From: Streptomyces sp. NBC_01260
Lineage (GTDB): Bacteria > Actinomycetota > Actinomycetes > Streptomycetales > Streptomycetaceae
Assembly (NCBI RefSeq): GCF_036226405.1
Contig: NZ_CP108464.1
Location: forward strand, 7,130,001-7,194,000
Length of the DNA stretch: 64,000 nt
Reading direction: 5' to 3'
Shown here one piece after another: positions 54,078 to 62,578 of this stretch; position 1 is the stretch's first letter, and the number at the start of each line of letters is the position of its first letter. Both the position numbers and the translations under genes were made by a program. The notes beneath the pieces are model-generated. The model searched no databases. It was not told where the DNA came from and saw only the letters and a list, made by a program, of their open reading frames with translations.

Positions 54078-55307
54078 TCAGCCGCCGAACTCCTCCAGGC
54101 CCTTGAGAGCCTGGTCCAGGAGTGCCTGCCGGCCCTCCAGCTCGCGGGCGAGCTTGTCCGCACGGGCGTTGTTGCCCGAGGTGCGCGCCGTGTCGATCTG
54201 GGTACGCAGCTTGTCCACGGCCGACTGGAGCTGTCCGGTCAGACCCGCGGCACGGGCACGTGCCTCCGGGTTGGTCCGGCGCCACTCCGACTCCTCGGCC
54301 TCCTGGAGCGCCCGCTCCACCGTGTGCATCCGCGCCTCGACCTTCGGGCGGGCGTCACGCGGCACATGGCCGATGGCCTCCCAGCGCTCGTTGATGGCCC
54401 GGAACGCCGCCCTGGAGGCCTTCAGGTCCTTCACCGGCACCAGCTTCTCGGCCTCGACCGCGAGCTCCTCCTTGAGCTTGAGGTTCTCGCCCTGCTCCGC
54501 GTCCCGTTCGGCGAACACCTCGCCGCGGGCCGCGAAGAAGACGTCCTGGGCACCGCGGAAACGGTTCCACAGATCGTCCTCGGCCTCGCGCTGGGCGCGG
54601 CCCGCCGCCTTCCACTCCGTCATCAGATCGCGGTAGCGGGCAGCCGTCGTGCCCCAGTCCGAGGAGCGGGACAGCGATTCGGCCTCGACGACCAGCTTCT
54701 CCTTGGCCTTGCGGGCCTCCTCGCGCTGGGCGTCCAGCGAGGCGAAGTGGGCCTTGCGGCGCTTGGAGAACGCCGAGCGCGCATGGGAGAAGCGGTGCCA
54801 CAGCTCGTCGTCCGACTTGCGGTCGAGCCGCGGCAGGCCCTTCCACGTGTCGACGAGCGCACGGAGCCGCTCGCCCGCCGAACGCCACTGCTCGCTCTGC
54901 GCCAGCTCCTCGGCCTCGACGACCAGCGCCTCCTTGGCGTGCTTCGCCTCGTCGGTCTGCTTCGCCTTCTGGGCCTTGCGCTCCTCGCGCCGCGAGTCGA
55001 CCGTCGCCACCAGGGCGTCCAGCCGCTTGCGCAGCGCGTCGAGGTCGCCGACGGCATGGTGCTCGTCGACCTGCGCACGCAGATGCTCGATGGCGGTCGT
55101 CGCGTCCTTCGCGGACAGATCGGTGGTCTTCACCCGCCGCTCGAGGAGGCCGATCTCGACCACAATGCCCTCGTACTTGCGCTCGAAGTAGGCCAGGGCC
55201 TCCGCCGGAGAACCGGCCTGCCACGATCCGACGACCTGCTCGCCGTCGGCTGTACGCACGTACACGGTGCCTGTCTCATCGACACGGCCCCACGGGTCGC
55301 TGCTCAC
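54078..55307 (-). CDS. DUF349 repeat protein
   Basis: A 409-residue, highly charged alpha-helical protein. At least three DUF349-type repeats are seen, each with a W at the start and F or W at the end: SEQWRSAGERLRALVDTWKG ... DDELWHRF; SSDWGTTAARYRDLMTEWKA ... DDLWNRF; LKASRAAFRAINERWEAIG. The first 60 residues form a small beta module (GTVYVRTADGEQVVGSW). Predicted coiled coils cover most of it. The start is GTG 55307. The family's role is not well defined; some members are linked to RNA or ribosome functions. Confidence 0.88.
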   Translation of the reverse strand: MSSDPWGRVDETGTVYVRTADGEQVVGSWQAGSPAEALAYFERKYEGIVVEIGLLERRVKTTDLSAKDATTAIEHLRAQVDEHHAVGDLDALRKRLDALVATVDSRREERKAQKAKQTDEAKHAKEALVVEAEELAQSEQWRSAGERLRALVDTWKGLPRLDRKSDDELWHRFSHARSAFSKRRKAHFASLDAQREEARKAKEKLVVEAESLSRSSDWGTTAARYRDLMTEWKAAGRAQREAEDDLWNRFRGAQDVFFAARGEVFAERDAEQGENLKLKEELAVEAEKLVPVKDLKASRAAFRAINERWEAIGHVPRDARPKVEARMHTVERALQEAEESEWRRTNPEARARAAGLTGQLQSAVDKLRTQIDTARTSGNNARADKLARELEGRQALLDQALKGLEEFGG

Positions 55308-55502
55308 AGCGCCTCCTCCACCTGATGCCCGCGAGGGGGTTCACCCCCCTGGCATCGTCCACAGTTTCCTGGGGCGGGCAGCGCCCGCCCTGCACAACGC
55401 CAATCTAGGCGACGGGCCGCCCGGCTGTCCGCACTCCGAGCGGCCGAAATTATCCGGCCCCGCGCGGTGCCTGCCGTGCGGATCACGCCGGGCCCGCCGG
55501 GC

Positions 55503-56291
55503 TCACGCCTTGTCGACGGCCGCCTTCGAGATGTTCACGGCCTTCTTCGGCGCACCGTCGGCGGCGCCGCCGGTGACACCCGCCTTGCCGATGGCCTCGA
55601 CGGCCTTCAGCGAGGCCTCGCTCATCGTGCCGAACGGCGTGTAGGTGGGCCGCAGTTTGCTGTCCTTGTAGACGAGGAAGAACTGGCTGCCGCCGGTGTG
55701 GGCCTGGCCGGTGTTGGCCATCGCCACCGTGCCCGCCGGGTAGGTCACCGTGCCGTCCTTGCCCGCCTTGCCCAGCGCGGTGAGGTTCTCGTCCGGAATC
55801 GTGTAGCCCGGACCGCCGGTGCCGTCGCCCTTGGGGTCGCCGCACTGCAGGACGAAAATGCCCTGCGTGGTCAGCCGGTGACACTTCGTGCCGTCGAAGA
55901 AGCCCTTGTCGGCGAGCGACTTGAAGGAGTTCGCGGTGTGCGGGGTCTTCGCCGCGTCCATCGTGAACGCGATGTCGCCCTGGCCCGTCTTGAGCGACAG
56001 GGTGTACTTCGCCTTCTTGTCGATCTTCATCGCCGGCTCGGGCGCACTCTTCTCGCTCGCCGAGGGGGACGCCGACGGGCTCGCGCTCGCGGCCGGGTCG
56101 GCCTTGTCCTTCTTGCCGTCGTCGCCGGTGGCGAAGTACGTGACGCCGCCTATCACGGCCACCACGGCCACCGCGGAGGTGATGATGACCGTCAGCCGCC
56201 GGGTCCGGTGGCGGGCCTCCTCCCGGCGCTGCTGCTGCCGCTCGAACTTCTCCCTGGCGAGCTGCCGCCGCCGCTGATCGCTGCTGACCAC
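55503..56291 (-). CDS. Membrane-anchored cyclophilin-type peptidyl-prolyl isomerase
   Basis: A 262-residue protein. A basic N-terminus (QRRRQLAREKFERQQQRREE) leads into one membrane helix (LTVIITSAVAVVAVIGGVTYF, about 33-53), a Ser/Pro/Ala linker and the cyclophilin domain from about 90. Family landmarks: FFDGTKCHRL, GQAHTGGSQFFLVYKD and YTPFGTMS. The core FHR motif has C in place of F (KCHRL). It probably aids folding of exported proteins on the outer face. GTG 56291 has AAGGAG 8 bases upstream. It is divergent from the MBL-fold gene. Confidence 0.9.
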   Translation of the reverse strand: MVSSDQRRRQLAREKFERQQQRREEARHRTRRLTVIITSAVAVVAVIGGVTYFATGDDGKKDKADPAASASPSASPSASEKSAPEPAMKIDKKAKYTLSLKTGQGDIAFTMDAAKTPHTANSFKSLADKGFFDGTKCHRLTTQGIFVLQCGDPKGDGTGGPGYTIPDENLTALGKAGKDGTVTYPAGTVAMANTGQAHTGGSQFFLVYKDSKLRPTYTPFGTMSEASLKAVEAIGKAGVTGGAADGAPKKAVNISKAAVDKA

Positions 56292-56439
56292 CGGGTGATC
56301 TCCTTGTACGTCGTGTGATCGGGCCTGAGTTGCCCCGTACCGTATATGGGTTAGCTGTGGAATGAGGAGCGCCGGTAGGCTCTGAACTGCTGCGACCTCG
56401 CAGCCGCGACCCCTCGTCGGACGACCATTAAGGACGATC

Positions 56440-57126
56440 GTGCTCATTGCCGGGTTCCCCGCCGGGGCCTGGGGGACCAACTGTTACCTGGTCGCCCCCG
56501 CCGCTGGTGAGGAGTGCGTGATCATCGACCCGGGCCACCAGGCCGCCTCCGGGGTCGAGGAAGCGCTGAGGAAGCATCGGCTGAAGCCCGTCGCCGTCGT
56601 GCTCACCCACGGCCACATCGACCACGTCGCCTCGGTCGTCCCGGTGTGCGGCGCACACGACGTCCCCGCCTGGATCCACCCCGAGGACCGTTACATGATG
56701 AGCGACCCGGAGAAGGCGCTGGGCCGCTCCATCGGGATGCCGCTCATGGGCGAGCTGACGGTGGGGGAGCCGGACGACGTCAAGGAGCTGAGCGACGGCG
56801 CCCGGCTGATGCTGGCCGGTCTGGAGTTCGGTGTCTCGCATGCGCCCGGCCATACCAAGGGGTCGGTGACGTTCAGGATGCCCGAGGCCGCGGAGGTTCC
56901 GCAGGTTCTCTTCTCGGGCGACCTGCTCTTCGCCGGCTCCGTCGGACGTACCGACCTGCCCGGCGGCGACCACGTCGAGCTGCTCGAGTCGCTGGCCCGT
57001 GTGTGCCTGCCGCTCGACGACTCGACCGTGGTGCTGTCGGGCCACGGCCCCCAGACGACCATCGGCCGCGAGCGCGCCACAAATCCGTATCTGCACGGTA
57101 TGGACGCGCCCCGACGAGGAATGTGA
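56440..57126 (+). CDS. Metallo-beta-lactamase-fold hydrolase (glyoxalase II-like)
   Basis: A 228-residue MBL protein. The metal site is THGHIDH (about 56-62), with further ligands in [26 protein letters not shown] and [13 protein letters not shown]. The set matches the glyoxalase II-like subgroup, which hydrolyses thioesters such as S-lactoyl conjugates. GTG 56440 is the start. hisS begins 13 bases after the stop, so the two probably share a transcript, an arrangement common in actinobacteria. Confidence 0.92.
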   Translation: MLIAGFPAGAWGTNCYLVAPAAGEECVIIDPGHQAASGVEEALRKHRLKPVAVVLTHGHIDHVASVVPVCGAHDVPAWIHPEDRYMMSDPEKALGRSIGMPLMGELTVGEPDDVKELSDGARLMLAGLEFGVSHAPGHTKGSVTFRMPEAAEVPQVLFSGDLLFAGSVGRTDLPGGDHVELLESLARVCLPLDDSTVVLSGHGPQTTIGRERATNPYLHGMDAPRRGM

Positions 57127-57139
57127 CGAGAGCGACATC

Positions 57140-58402
57140 GTGAGCACCTTCAAGGCCCCCAAGGGCACGTACGACCTGACCCCGCCCGACTCCGCGAAGT
57201 ACCTCGCGGTGCGTGAGGCGATCTCCGCACCGCTGAAGAACTCCGGTTACGGCTACATCGAGACCCCGGGCTTCGAGGACGTGGCCCTCTTCTCCCGAGG
57301 CGTCGGCGAGTCCACCGACATCGTGAGCAAGGAGATGTACACCCTCACCACCAAGGGCGGCTCCGAGCTCGCCCTGCGCCCCGAGGGCACCGCGTCCGTG
57401 CTGCGCGCCGCTCTGGAGGCCAACCTCCACAAGCTCGGCAACCTGCCGGTCAAGCTCTGGTACTCCGGCTCGTACTACCGCTACGAGCGTCCGCAGAAGG
57501 GCCGTTACCGCCACTTCTCACAGGTCGGTGCCGAGGCCATCGGTGCCGAGGACCCGGCCCTGGACGCCGAGCTGATCATCCTGGCCGACCAGGCGTACCG
57601 CACCCTGGGCCTGCGCGGCTTCCGCATCCTGCTGAACTCGCTGGGCGACAAGGAGTGCCGGCCCGTCTACCGCGACGCGCTCCAGGGCTTCCTGCGCGAG
57701 CTCGACCTGGACGAGGAGACCCGCCGCCGCATCGAGATCAACCCGCTCCGGGTCCTCGACGACAAGCGCCCCGAGGTCCAGAAGCAGCTGACCGGCGCGC
57801 CGGTGCTGCGGGACTACCTCTGCGACGCCTGCAAGGCGTACCACGAGGAGGTACGGGACCTGCTCAACGCGGCGGGTGTGGCGTACGAGGACGACGAGAA
57901 GCTCGTCCGCGGGCTCGACTACTACACCCGCACCACCTTCGAGTTCGTCCACGACGGACTGGGCTCGCAGTCGGCGGTGGGCGGCGGCGGCCGGTACGAC
58001 GGCCTGTCCGAGATGATCGGCGGCCCGGCGCTCCCGTCGGTGGGCTGGGCGCTCGGCGTGGACCGCACGGTGCTCGCCCTGGAGGCGGAGGGCATCGAGC
58101 TCGAACTGCCCTCCACCACCAGTGTCTTCGCCGTACCGCTCGGCGAGGAGGCGCGGAGGAAGCTGTTCGCCGTCGTCACGCAGTTGCGCCGCGAGGGTGT
58201 GGCCGCGGACTTCGCGTTCGGGGGGCGCGGTCTCAAGGGCGCGATGAAGAGCGCCAACCGGTCGGGCGCGCGGTTCACCATCGTGGCCGGCGAGCGCGAT
58301 CTGGCCGAGGGCGTCGTGCAGCTCAAGGACATGGAGTCCGGCGAGCAGACGGCTGTCGCCCTGGCCGAGGTGACCGAGGCGATCCGGACGCGCCTCGCGT
58401 AG
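57140..58402 (+). CDS. hisS: Histidyl-tRNA synthetase
   Basis: A 420-residue class II synthetase. Motif 1 is near [19 protein letters not shown], motif 2 is [17 protein letters not shown], and the histidine loop is [15 protein letters not shown]. Motif 3 is [15 protein letters not shown] followed by [10 protein letters not shown]. The anticodon domain starts near 325. GTG 57140 is the conserved start ([12 protein letters not shown]). The frame is complete. Confidence 0.97.
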   Translation: MSTFKAPKGTYDLTPPDSAKYLAVREAISAPLKNSGYGYIETPGFEDVALFSRGVGESTDIVSKEMYTLTTKGGSELALRPEGTASVLRAALEANLHKLGNLPVKLWYSGSYYRYERPQKGRYRHFSQVGAEAIGAEDPALDAELIILADQAYRTLGLRGFRILLNSLGDKECRPVYRDALQGFLRELDLDEETRRRIEINPLRVLDDKRPEVQKQLTGAPVLRDYLCDACKAYHEEVRDLLNAAGVAYEDDEKLVRGLDYYTRTTFEFVHDGLGSQSAVGGGGRYDGLSEMIGGPALPSVGWALGVDRTVLALEAEGIELELPSTTSVFAVPLGEEARRKLFAVVTQLRREGVAADFAFGGRGLKGAMKSANRSGARFTIVAGERDLAEGVVQLKDMESGEQTAVALAEVTEAIRTRLA

Positions 58403-58934
58403 TTTCCCGTCCCCGGTCGTGGGCGAGCGGTGTTCCGGCCGCCTGCGACCGGGCGGGCACCTCGGCCCCGGCCGGTCCGGCGAAGGGCGTCACGGCCGCC
58501 CGTACCGTCAACCCGGCGGGAGCGGATTCATCCTGCCGGACGGTTCCGGCCGAACTGTGCCGACGACGGCCGGATTCTGGCGGCGGGCGGAGACAGCGTC
58601 CCCGTCACGGCCGGGACGGGGATGCGGAAGCCCCACGGCCGTGCTCTTCCGCCCCGTTCGGCCCGAGCACTCCGCATACGCGCGCCGGCCGGATCCCCAG
58701 GCCCGGGCCCTCGACCGCGTCCCGGCCCGCGGCAACGCCCGTGCGGACAGCTTGCGCACACCGTGAGTTCGGCCATGGAGCCAGAGCGTTTCGCGGACCC
58801 TCACGCTCCGTGCCTTCAGGGCCGTCCGTGCGCGGGTCCTTGCGTGCCTCTTTATCTTCATCGAACGGAAGACCGGCGCAACGGTACGGCACAATGACCG
58901 TGCCCAGCAGGCTACTCAGTGACGGAACGGCGAT
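58403..58934. other. 532-bp gap between hisS and the VKOR gene, no gene seen
   Basis: Open frames here are random high-GC frames with no ribosome site, motif or coherent composition. The last about 80 bp (CTTTATCTTCATC, CACAATGACC) are less GC-rich and probably hold the VKOR promoter, but no consensus -35/-10 pair is convincing. Confidence 0.5.
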
Positions 58935-59570
58935 ATGACGACTGCAGCGGTTGACCATCCCTCTTCCGACCAGGACGAGGACGGCGGGAAGAGGACCATC
59001 GGCGGCAGTCGTGCGTTGGCACTGCTGCTGGTGATCACGGGCGCTGCCGGACTCCTTGCCGCGTGGGTCATCACGATCGACAAGCTCAAGCTGGCGGAGG
59101 ACCCCAATTTCGTTCCGGGCTGCAGTCTCAACCCGGTGGTGGCCTGCGGCAACATCATGAAGAGCGACCAGGCGGCGGCCTTCGGCTTCCCCAACCCGAT
59201 GCTCGGCCTGGCCACCTACTCCGTGATCATCGGCATCGGCCTGGCGCTGCTCGCCGGGGCGCGGTTCCGCAACTGGTACTGGCTGGGGATGAACGCGGGC
59301 ACCCTGTTCGGTGTCGGCTTCTGCACCTGGCTCCAGTACCAGTCGCTCTACAACATCAACTCCCTGTGCCTGTGGTGCTGCCTGGCCTGGGTCGCCACGA
59401 TCTTCATGTTCTGCTACATCACCACGCACAACATCAAGCACCGGATCATTCCCGCGCCCCACTGGCTGCGCAACGGGCTGGCCGAGTTCCACTGGGTGCC
59501 GCCGGTCCTGTGGGTCGGCATCATCGGCATGCTGATCCTGACCCGCTGGTGGGACTTCTGGACCAGCTGA
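58935..59570 (+). CDS. Vitamin K epoxide reductase (VKOR) family membrane protein
   Basis: A 211-residue protein with 5 membrane segments. The loop cysteine pair is in GCSLNPVVACGNIM, and the active CxxC is LCLWCC (about 143-148) within the four-helix bundle (YNINSLCLWCCLAW). Bacterial VKORs reoxidise DsbA-like partners and thereby make disulfides outside the membrane, replacing DsbB, which actinobacteria lack. No thioredoxin domain is fused. The start is ATG 58935. It probably stands alone, with a weak hairpin before rarA. Confidence 0.93.
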   Translation: MTTAAVDHPSSDQDEDGGKRTIGGSRALALLLVITGAAGLLAAWVITIDKLKLAEDPNFVPGCSLNPVVACGNIMKSDQAAAFGFPNPMLGLATYSVIIGIGLALLAGARFRNWYWLGMNAGTLFGVGFCTWLQYQSLYNINSLCLWCCLAWVATIFMFCYITTHNIKHRIIPAPHWLRNGLAEFHWVPPVLWVGIIGMLILTRWWDFWTS

Positions 59571-59587
59571 CCGGCCGTCCCGCCGGC

Positions 59588-59610
59588 GCCGGGCCGCACC
59601 GGGGCCCGGC
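59588..59610 (+). terminator. Weak hairpin after the VKOR gene
   Basis: GCCGGGCC (59588-59595) pairs with GGCCCGGC (59603-59610) around a 7-base loop; no T-run. Confidence 0.45.
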
Positions 59611-59644
59611 AGGGCTGTCAGTGCGGTGACATAGGCTTCGAGAC

Positions 59645-61027
59645 GTGGAGCCCGACCTCTTTACCGCAGCAGCCGAAGACCGCCAGGAGAAGGACCCGTC
59701 CAGCAGCCCCCTCGCTGTCCGGATGCGTCCGCGCACCCTCGACGAGGTCGTCGGCCAGCAGCATCTGCTCAAGCCGGGCTCGCCGCTGCGCCGCCTCGTC
59801 GGCGAGGGGAGCGGGGGGCCGGCGGGCCCCTCGTCGGTCATCCTCTGGGGTCCGCCCGGCATCGGGAAGACGACCCTGGCGTACGTGGTCAGCAAGGCCA
59901 CCAACAAGCGCTTCGTCGAGCTCTCCGCGATCACCGCGGGCGTCAAGGAAGTGCGGGCGGTCATCGAGGGCGCCCGCCGCGCCACCGGTGGCTACGGCAA
60001 GGAGACCGTCCTCTTCCTGGACGAGATCCACCGCTTCTCCAAGGCGCAGCAGGATTCGCTGCTCCCGGCCGTGGAGAACCGCTGGGTGACGCTGATCGCG
60101 GCCACCACCGAGAATCCGTACTTCTCGATCATCTCCCCGCTGCTCTCGCGCTCACTGCTGCTGACGCTGGAGTCGTTGACCGACGACGACCTGCGCGCTC
60201 TGCTGCACCGGGCCCTGACCGACGAGCGCGGACTCGGCGGCGCGGTGACGCTGCCCGAGGACGCCGAGGAGCATCTGCTGCGCATCGCGGGCGGCGACGC
60301 ACGCCGCGCCCTGACGGCGCTGGAGGCGGCGGCAGGTGCGGCGCTGTCCAAGCAGGAGAAGGAGATCACCCTCCTGACCCTGGAGGAGACCGTCGACCGC
60401 GCGGCGGTGAAGTACGACCGGGACGGCGACCAGCACTACGACGTGGCGAGTGCGCTGATCAAGTCGATCCGCGGCTCGGACGTCGATGCCGCGCTGCACT
60501 ACCTGGCCCGGATGATCGAGGCGGGGGAGGACCCCCGGTTCATCGCCCGGCGGCTGATGATCTCGGCCAGCGAGGACATCGGTCTCGCCGACCCCACGGC
60601 GCTGCCCATCGCGGTCGCCGCTGCCCAGGCCGTCGCGATGATCGGCTTCCCGGAGGCGGCGCTCACCCTCAGCCACGCCACGATCGCCCTGGCCCTCGCC
60701 CCCAAGTCCAATGCGGCGACGATGGCGATCTCCGCCGCCCAGGACGATGTGCGCAAGGGCCTGGCCGGCCCCGTCCCGGCCCATCTGCGCGACGGCCACT
60801 ACAAGGGAGCCGCCAAGCTGGGTCACGCGCAGGGCTATGTGTACCCGCATGACGTCCCCGGCGGCATCGCAGCCCAGCAGTACGCCCCGGACGCCGTGCG
60901 TGACAAGCGCTACTACCAGCCCACCCGGTACGGCGCCGAGGCGCGGTACGCGGACGTGGCGGACCGGGTCCGCGAGCGGCTCGGCCGCACGGACGCCGAC
61001 GGCGACCCGAGCCCGTCCGGGACATAG
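59645..61027 (+). CDS. rarA: Replication-associated recombination protein A (MgsA/WRNIP1 family)
   Basis: A 460-residue AAA+ clamp-loader-like protein. Walker A is GPPGIGKTT, Walker B is [11 protein letters not shown], and sensor 1 is [12 protein letters not shown]. The C-terminal tetramerisation part contains [22 protein letters not shown] and [10 protein letters not shown]. It acts at stalled replication forks and on single-stranded DNA gaps. GTG 59645 is the start; the sequence [13 protein letters not shown] that follows is typical. It converges on the DUF2470 gene with 18 bp between stops. Confidence 0.95.
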   Translation: MEPDLFTAAAEDRQEKDPSSSPLAVRMRPRTLDEVVGQQHLLKPGSPLRRLVGEGSGGPAGPSSVILWGPPGIGKTTLAYVVSKATNKRFVELSAITAGVKEVRAVIEGARRATGGYGKETVLFLDEIHRFSKAQQDSLLPAVENRWVTLIAATTENPYFSIISPLLSRSLLLTLESLTDDDLRALLHRALTDERGLGGAVTLPEDAEEHLLRIAGGDARRALTALEAAAGAALSKQEKEITLLTLEETVDRAAVKYDRDGDQHYDVASALIKSIRGSDVDAALHYLARMIEAGEDPRFIARRLMISASEDIGLADPTALPIAVAAAQAVAMIGFPEAALTLSHATIALALAPKSNAATMAISAAQDDVRKGLAGPVPAHLRDGHYKGAAKLGHAQGYVYPHDVPGGIAAQQYAPDAVRDKRYYQPTRYGAEARYADVADRVRERLGRTDADGDPSPSGT

Positions 61028-61045
61028 GCGGGGTCCCCGGGGGCC

Positions 61046-61879
61046 TCAGTGCGCGGCCGCTTCGAAGAGCGTGTGCATGGCGCGACGCAACTCGGTCACA
61101 CCGCGCACCGGCTCGGGGAACTCGAAGCGTGCGTCGAAGCACCTGCCGTCCTGCTCGCACAGACGTACCCGCAGTCCGAGACGGTCCAGCGCGAGCGGCA
61201 CGACGGCCGGCCGGTGCGCCGAGCAGCCGGCCTCGGCGTGCTCGCCGAGCAGCCCGCACAGCGTCCCCAGCTGTTCCCCGTGCGCCGCGTGCAGATGCTG
61301 CAGCAGCTCGGCCTCGTGGCAGACGAGCGGGTCGGCGGACGCGTCCCGGAAGTCCTCCGGCTCGACACTCTCCGCACCCCACAGGTCATCGACGTACGCC
61401 TCGCCCGTCTCCAGCCGCAGCAGCATCCGGCCGGGGCCCGCCATGCCGGGTACGCAGGTGAGCCAGCCGAAGACCCGGGCCCGGCCGCGGATGCGGTGCG
61501 GTACGGAGACCGGGGCGACGTCGGTGATCTCCAGCACGGCCGTCAGCTCGTCGTCCTGGGCGTGCGTCGCGGCCCGTACGGCCGGGGAGTCGGCGGGGAA
61601 CTCCAGGAAGAGGTCCCCGTCCGGACCCACACCGCGCGACAGCGGCACCAGCTGGTCCGATCCCGCGGAGTCGAGCCCGGGTACGAGCAGTACCGCGGAG
61701 CAGGTACTCTGTACGAGAGTTCGTGTGCGCTCGGCTGCTGACGGCATCCGAGTGTTTTCAAGCCCGCTGGGACGCGGCTGACCACGATCTGATCGGTCCT
61801 CCGTCGTATCGACGCCCTGAGAGGCGTCGACGCTGTCAGTGCTGTCCGTGACGTGTGTGGTGTTCCCAGGGCGAGACAT
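61046..61879 (-). CDS. DUF2470 domain protein under a predicted iron box
   Basis: A 277-residue protein. The first 50 residues are polar. A split-barrel-like region (LLVPGLDSAGSDQLVPLSRG; VFGWLTCVPG) recalls flavin/heme-binding PPOX proteins, and the C-terminus (about 175-277; DPLVCHEAELLQHLHAAHGE) is DUF2470. Related modules occur in heme-degrading HugZ-type proteins, so a role in iron or heme handling is plausible. ATG 61879 follows AAGGAG. A 19-bp DmdR/IdeR-type box begins 15 bases upstream of the ATG, predicting repression when iron is plentiful. Confidence 0.82.
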   Translation of the reverse strand: MSRPGNTTHVTDSTDSVDASQGVDTTEDRSDRGQPRPSGLENTRMPSAAERTRTLVQSTCSAVLLVPGLDSAGSDQLVPLSRGVGPDGDLFLEFPADSPAVRAATHAQDDELTAVLEITDVAPVSVPHRIRGRARVFGWLTCVPGMAGPGRMLLRLETGEAYVDDLWGAESVEPEDFRDASADPLVCHEAELLQHLHAAHGEQLGTLCGLLGEHAEAGCSAHRPAVVPLALDRLGLRVRLCEQDGRCFDARFEFPEPVRGVTELRRAMHTLFEAAAH

Positions 61880-61893
61880 GCGATCTCCTTGAG

Positions 61894-61912
61894 TAAGGTG
61901 AGCCTAACCTAA
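61894..61912 (-). promoter_or_regulatory. Iron box (DmdR/IdeR operator) between the DUF2470 gene and rpsD
   Basis: On the minus strand the site reads TTAGGTTAGGCTCACCTTA, one mismatch from the 19-bp consensus TTAGGTTAGGCTCACCTAA. It lies in a 56-bp divergent gap, 15 bp before the DUF2470 start and 24 bp before the rpsD start. Confidence 0.85.
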
Positions 61913-61935
61913 CCTACAACGGAGGTCTGGAGAAC

Positions 61936-62550
61936 GTGCCTAATCAGTCGCGTCCCAAGGTCAAGAAGAGCCGCGCGCTCGGCATTGCGCTGACGCCGAA
62001 GGCCGTCAAGTACTTCGAGGCGCGCCCCTACCCGCCGGGCGAGCACGGTCGCGGCCGCAAGCAGAACTCGGACTACAAGGTCCGTCTGCTCGAGAAGCAG
62101 CGTCTGCGCGCCCAGTACGACATCAGCGAGCGCCAGATGGCGCGTGCCTACGACCGCGCCAAGAAGGCCGAGGGCAAGACGGGCGAGGCGCTCGTCGTCG
62201 AGCTCGAGCGCCGTCTCGACGCTCTGGTTCTGCGTTCGGGCATCGCCAGGACGATCTACCAGGCCCGCCAGATGGTCGTGCACGGTCACATCGAGGTCGA
62301 CGGCCACAAGGTCGACAAGCCGTCCTTCCGTGTCCGTCCCGACAACATCGTGATGGTCCGCGAGCGCAGCCGCGACAAGCACCCCTTCCAGGTTGCCCGC
62401 GAGGGTGGTTACGACACCGACGGTGAGACCCCGCGCTACCTGCAGGTGAACCTGAAGGCCCTGGCCTTCCGCCTTGACCGGGACCCGAACCGCAAGGAAA
62501 TCCCCGTGATCTGCGACGAGCAGCTCGTCGTCGAGTACTACGCCCGCTGA
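61936..62550 (+). CDS. rpsD: 30S ribosomal protein S4
   Basis: A 204-residue S4 protein. The S4 RNA-binding domain is [20 protein letters not shown] onward. The N-terminus ([20 protein letters not shown]) lacks the MARYTGP start and all zinc-binding cysteines of the C+ form, so this is the zinc-independent type usual in Streptomyces. The only Cys is near the end ([14 protein letters not shown]). S4 nucleates 30S assembly and in many bacteria represses its own mRNA. GTG 61936 follows GGAGG...GGAGA. It stands apart from the alpha operon. Confidence 0.96.
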   Translation: MPNQSRPKVKKSRALGIALTPKAVKYFEARPYPPGEHGRGRKQNSDYKVRLLEKQRLRAQYDISERQMARAYDRAKKAEGKTGEALVVELERRLDALVLRSGIARTIYQARQMVVHGHIEVDGHKVDKPSFRVRPDNIVMVRERSRDKHPFQVAREGGYDTDGETPRYLQVNLKALAFRLDRDPNRKEIPVICDEQLVVEYYAR

Positions 62551-62578
62551 TCCAGGCGTAGCCGCTCTTCACCAGCGC

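Noticed and set aside
58419-58897. Open frames in the hisS-VKOR gap
   Set aside because: Composition is that of random GC-rich DNA in several frames at once, with no ribosome site or motif.
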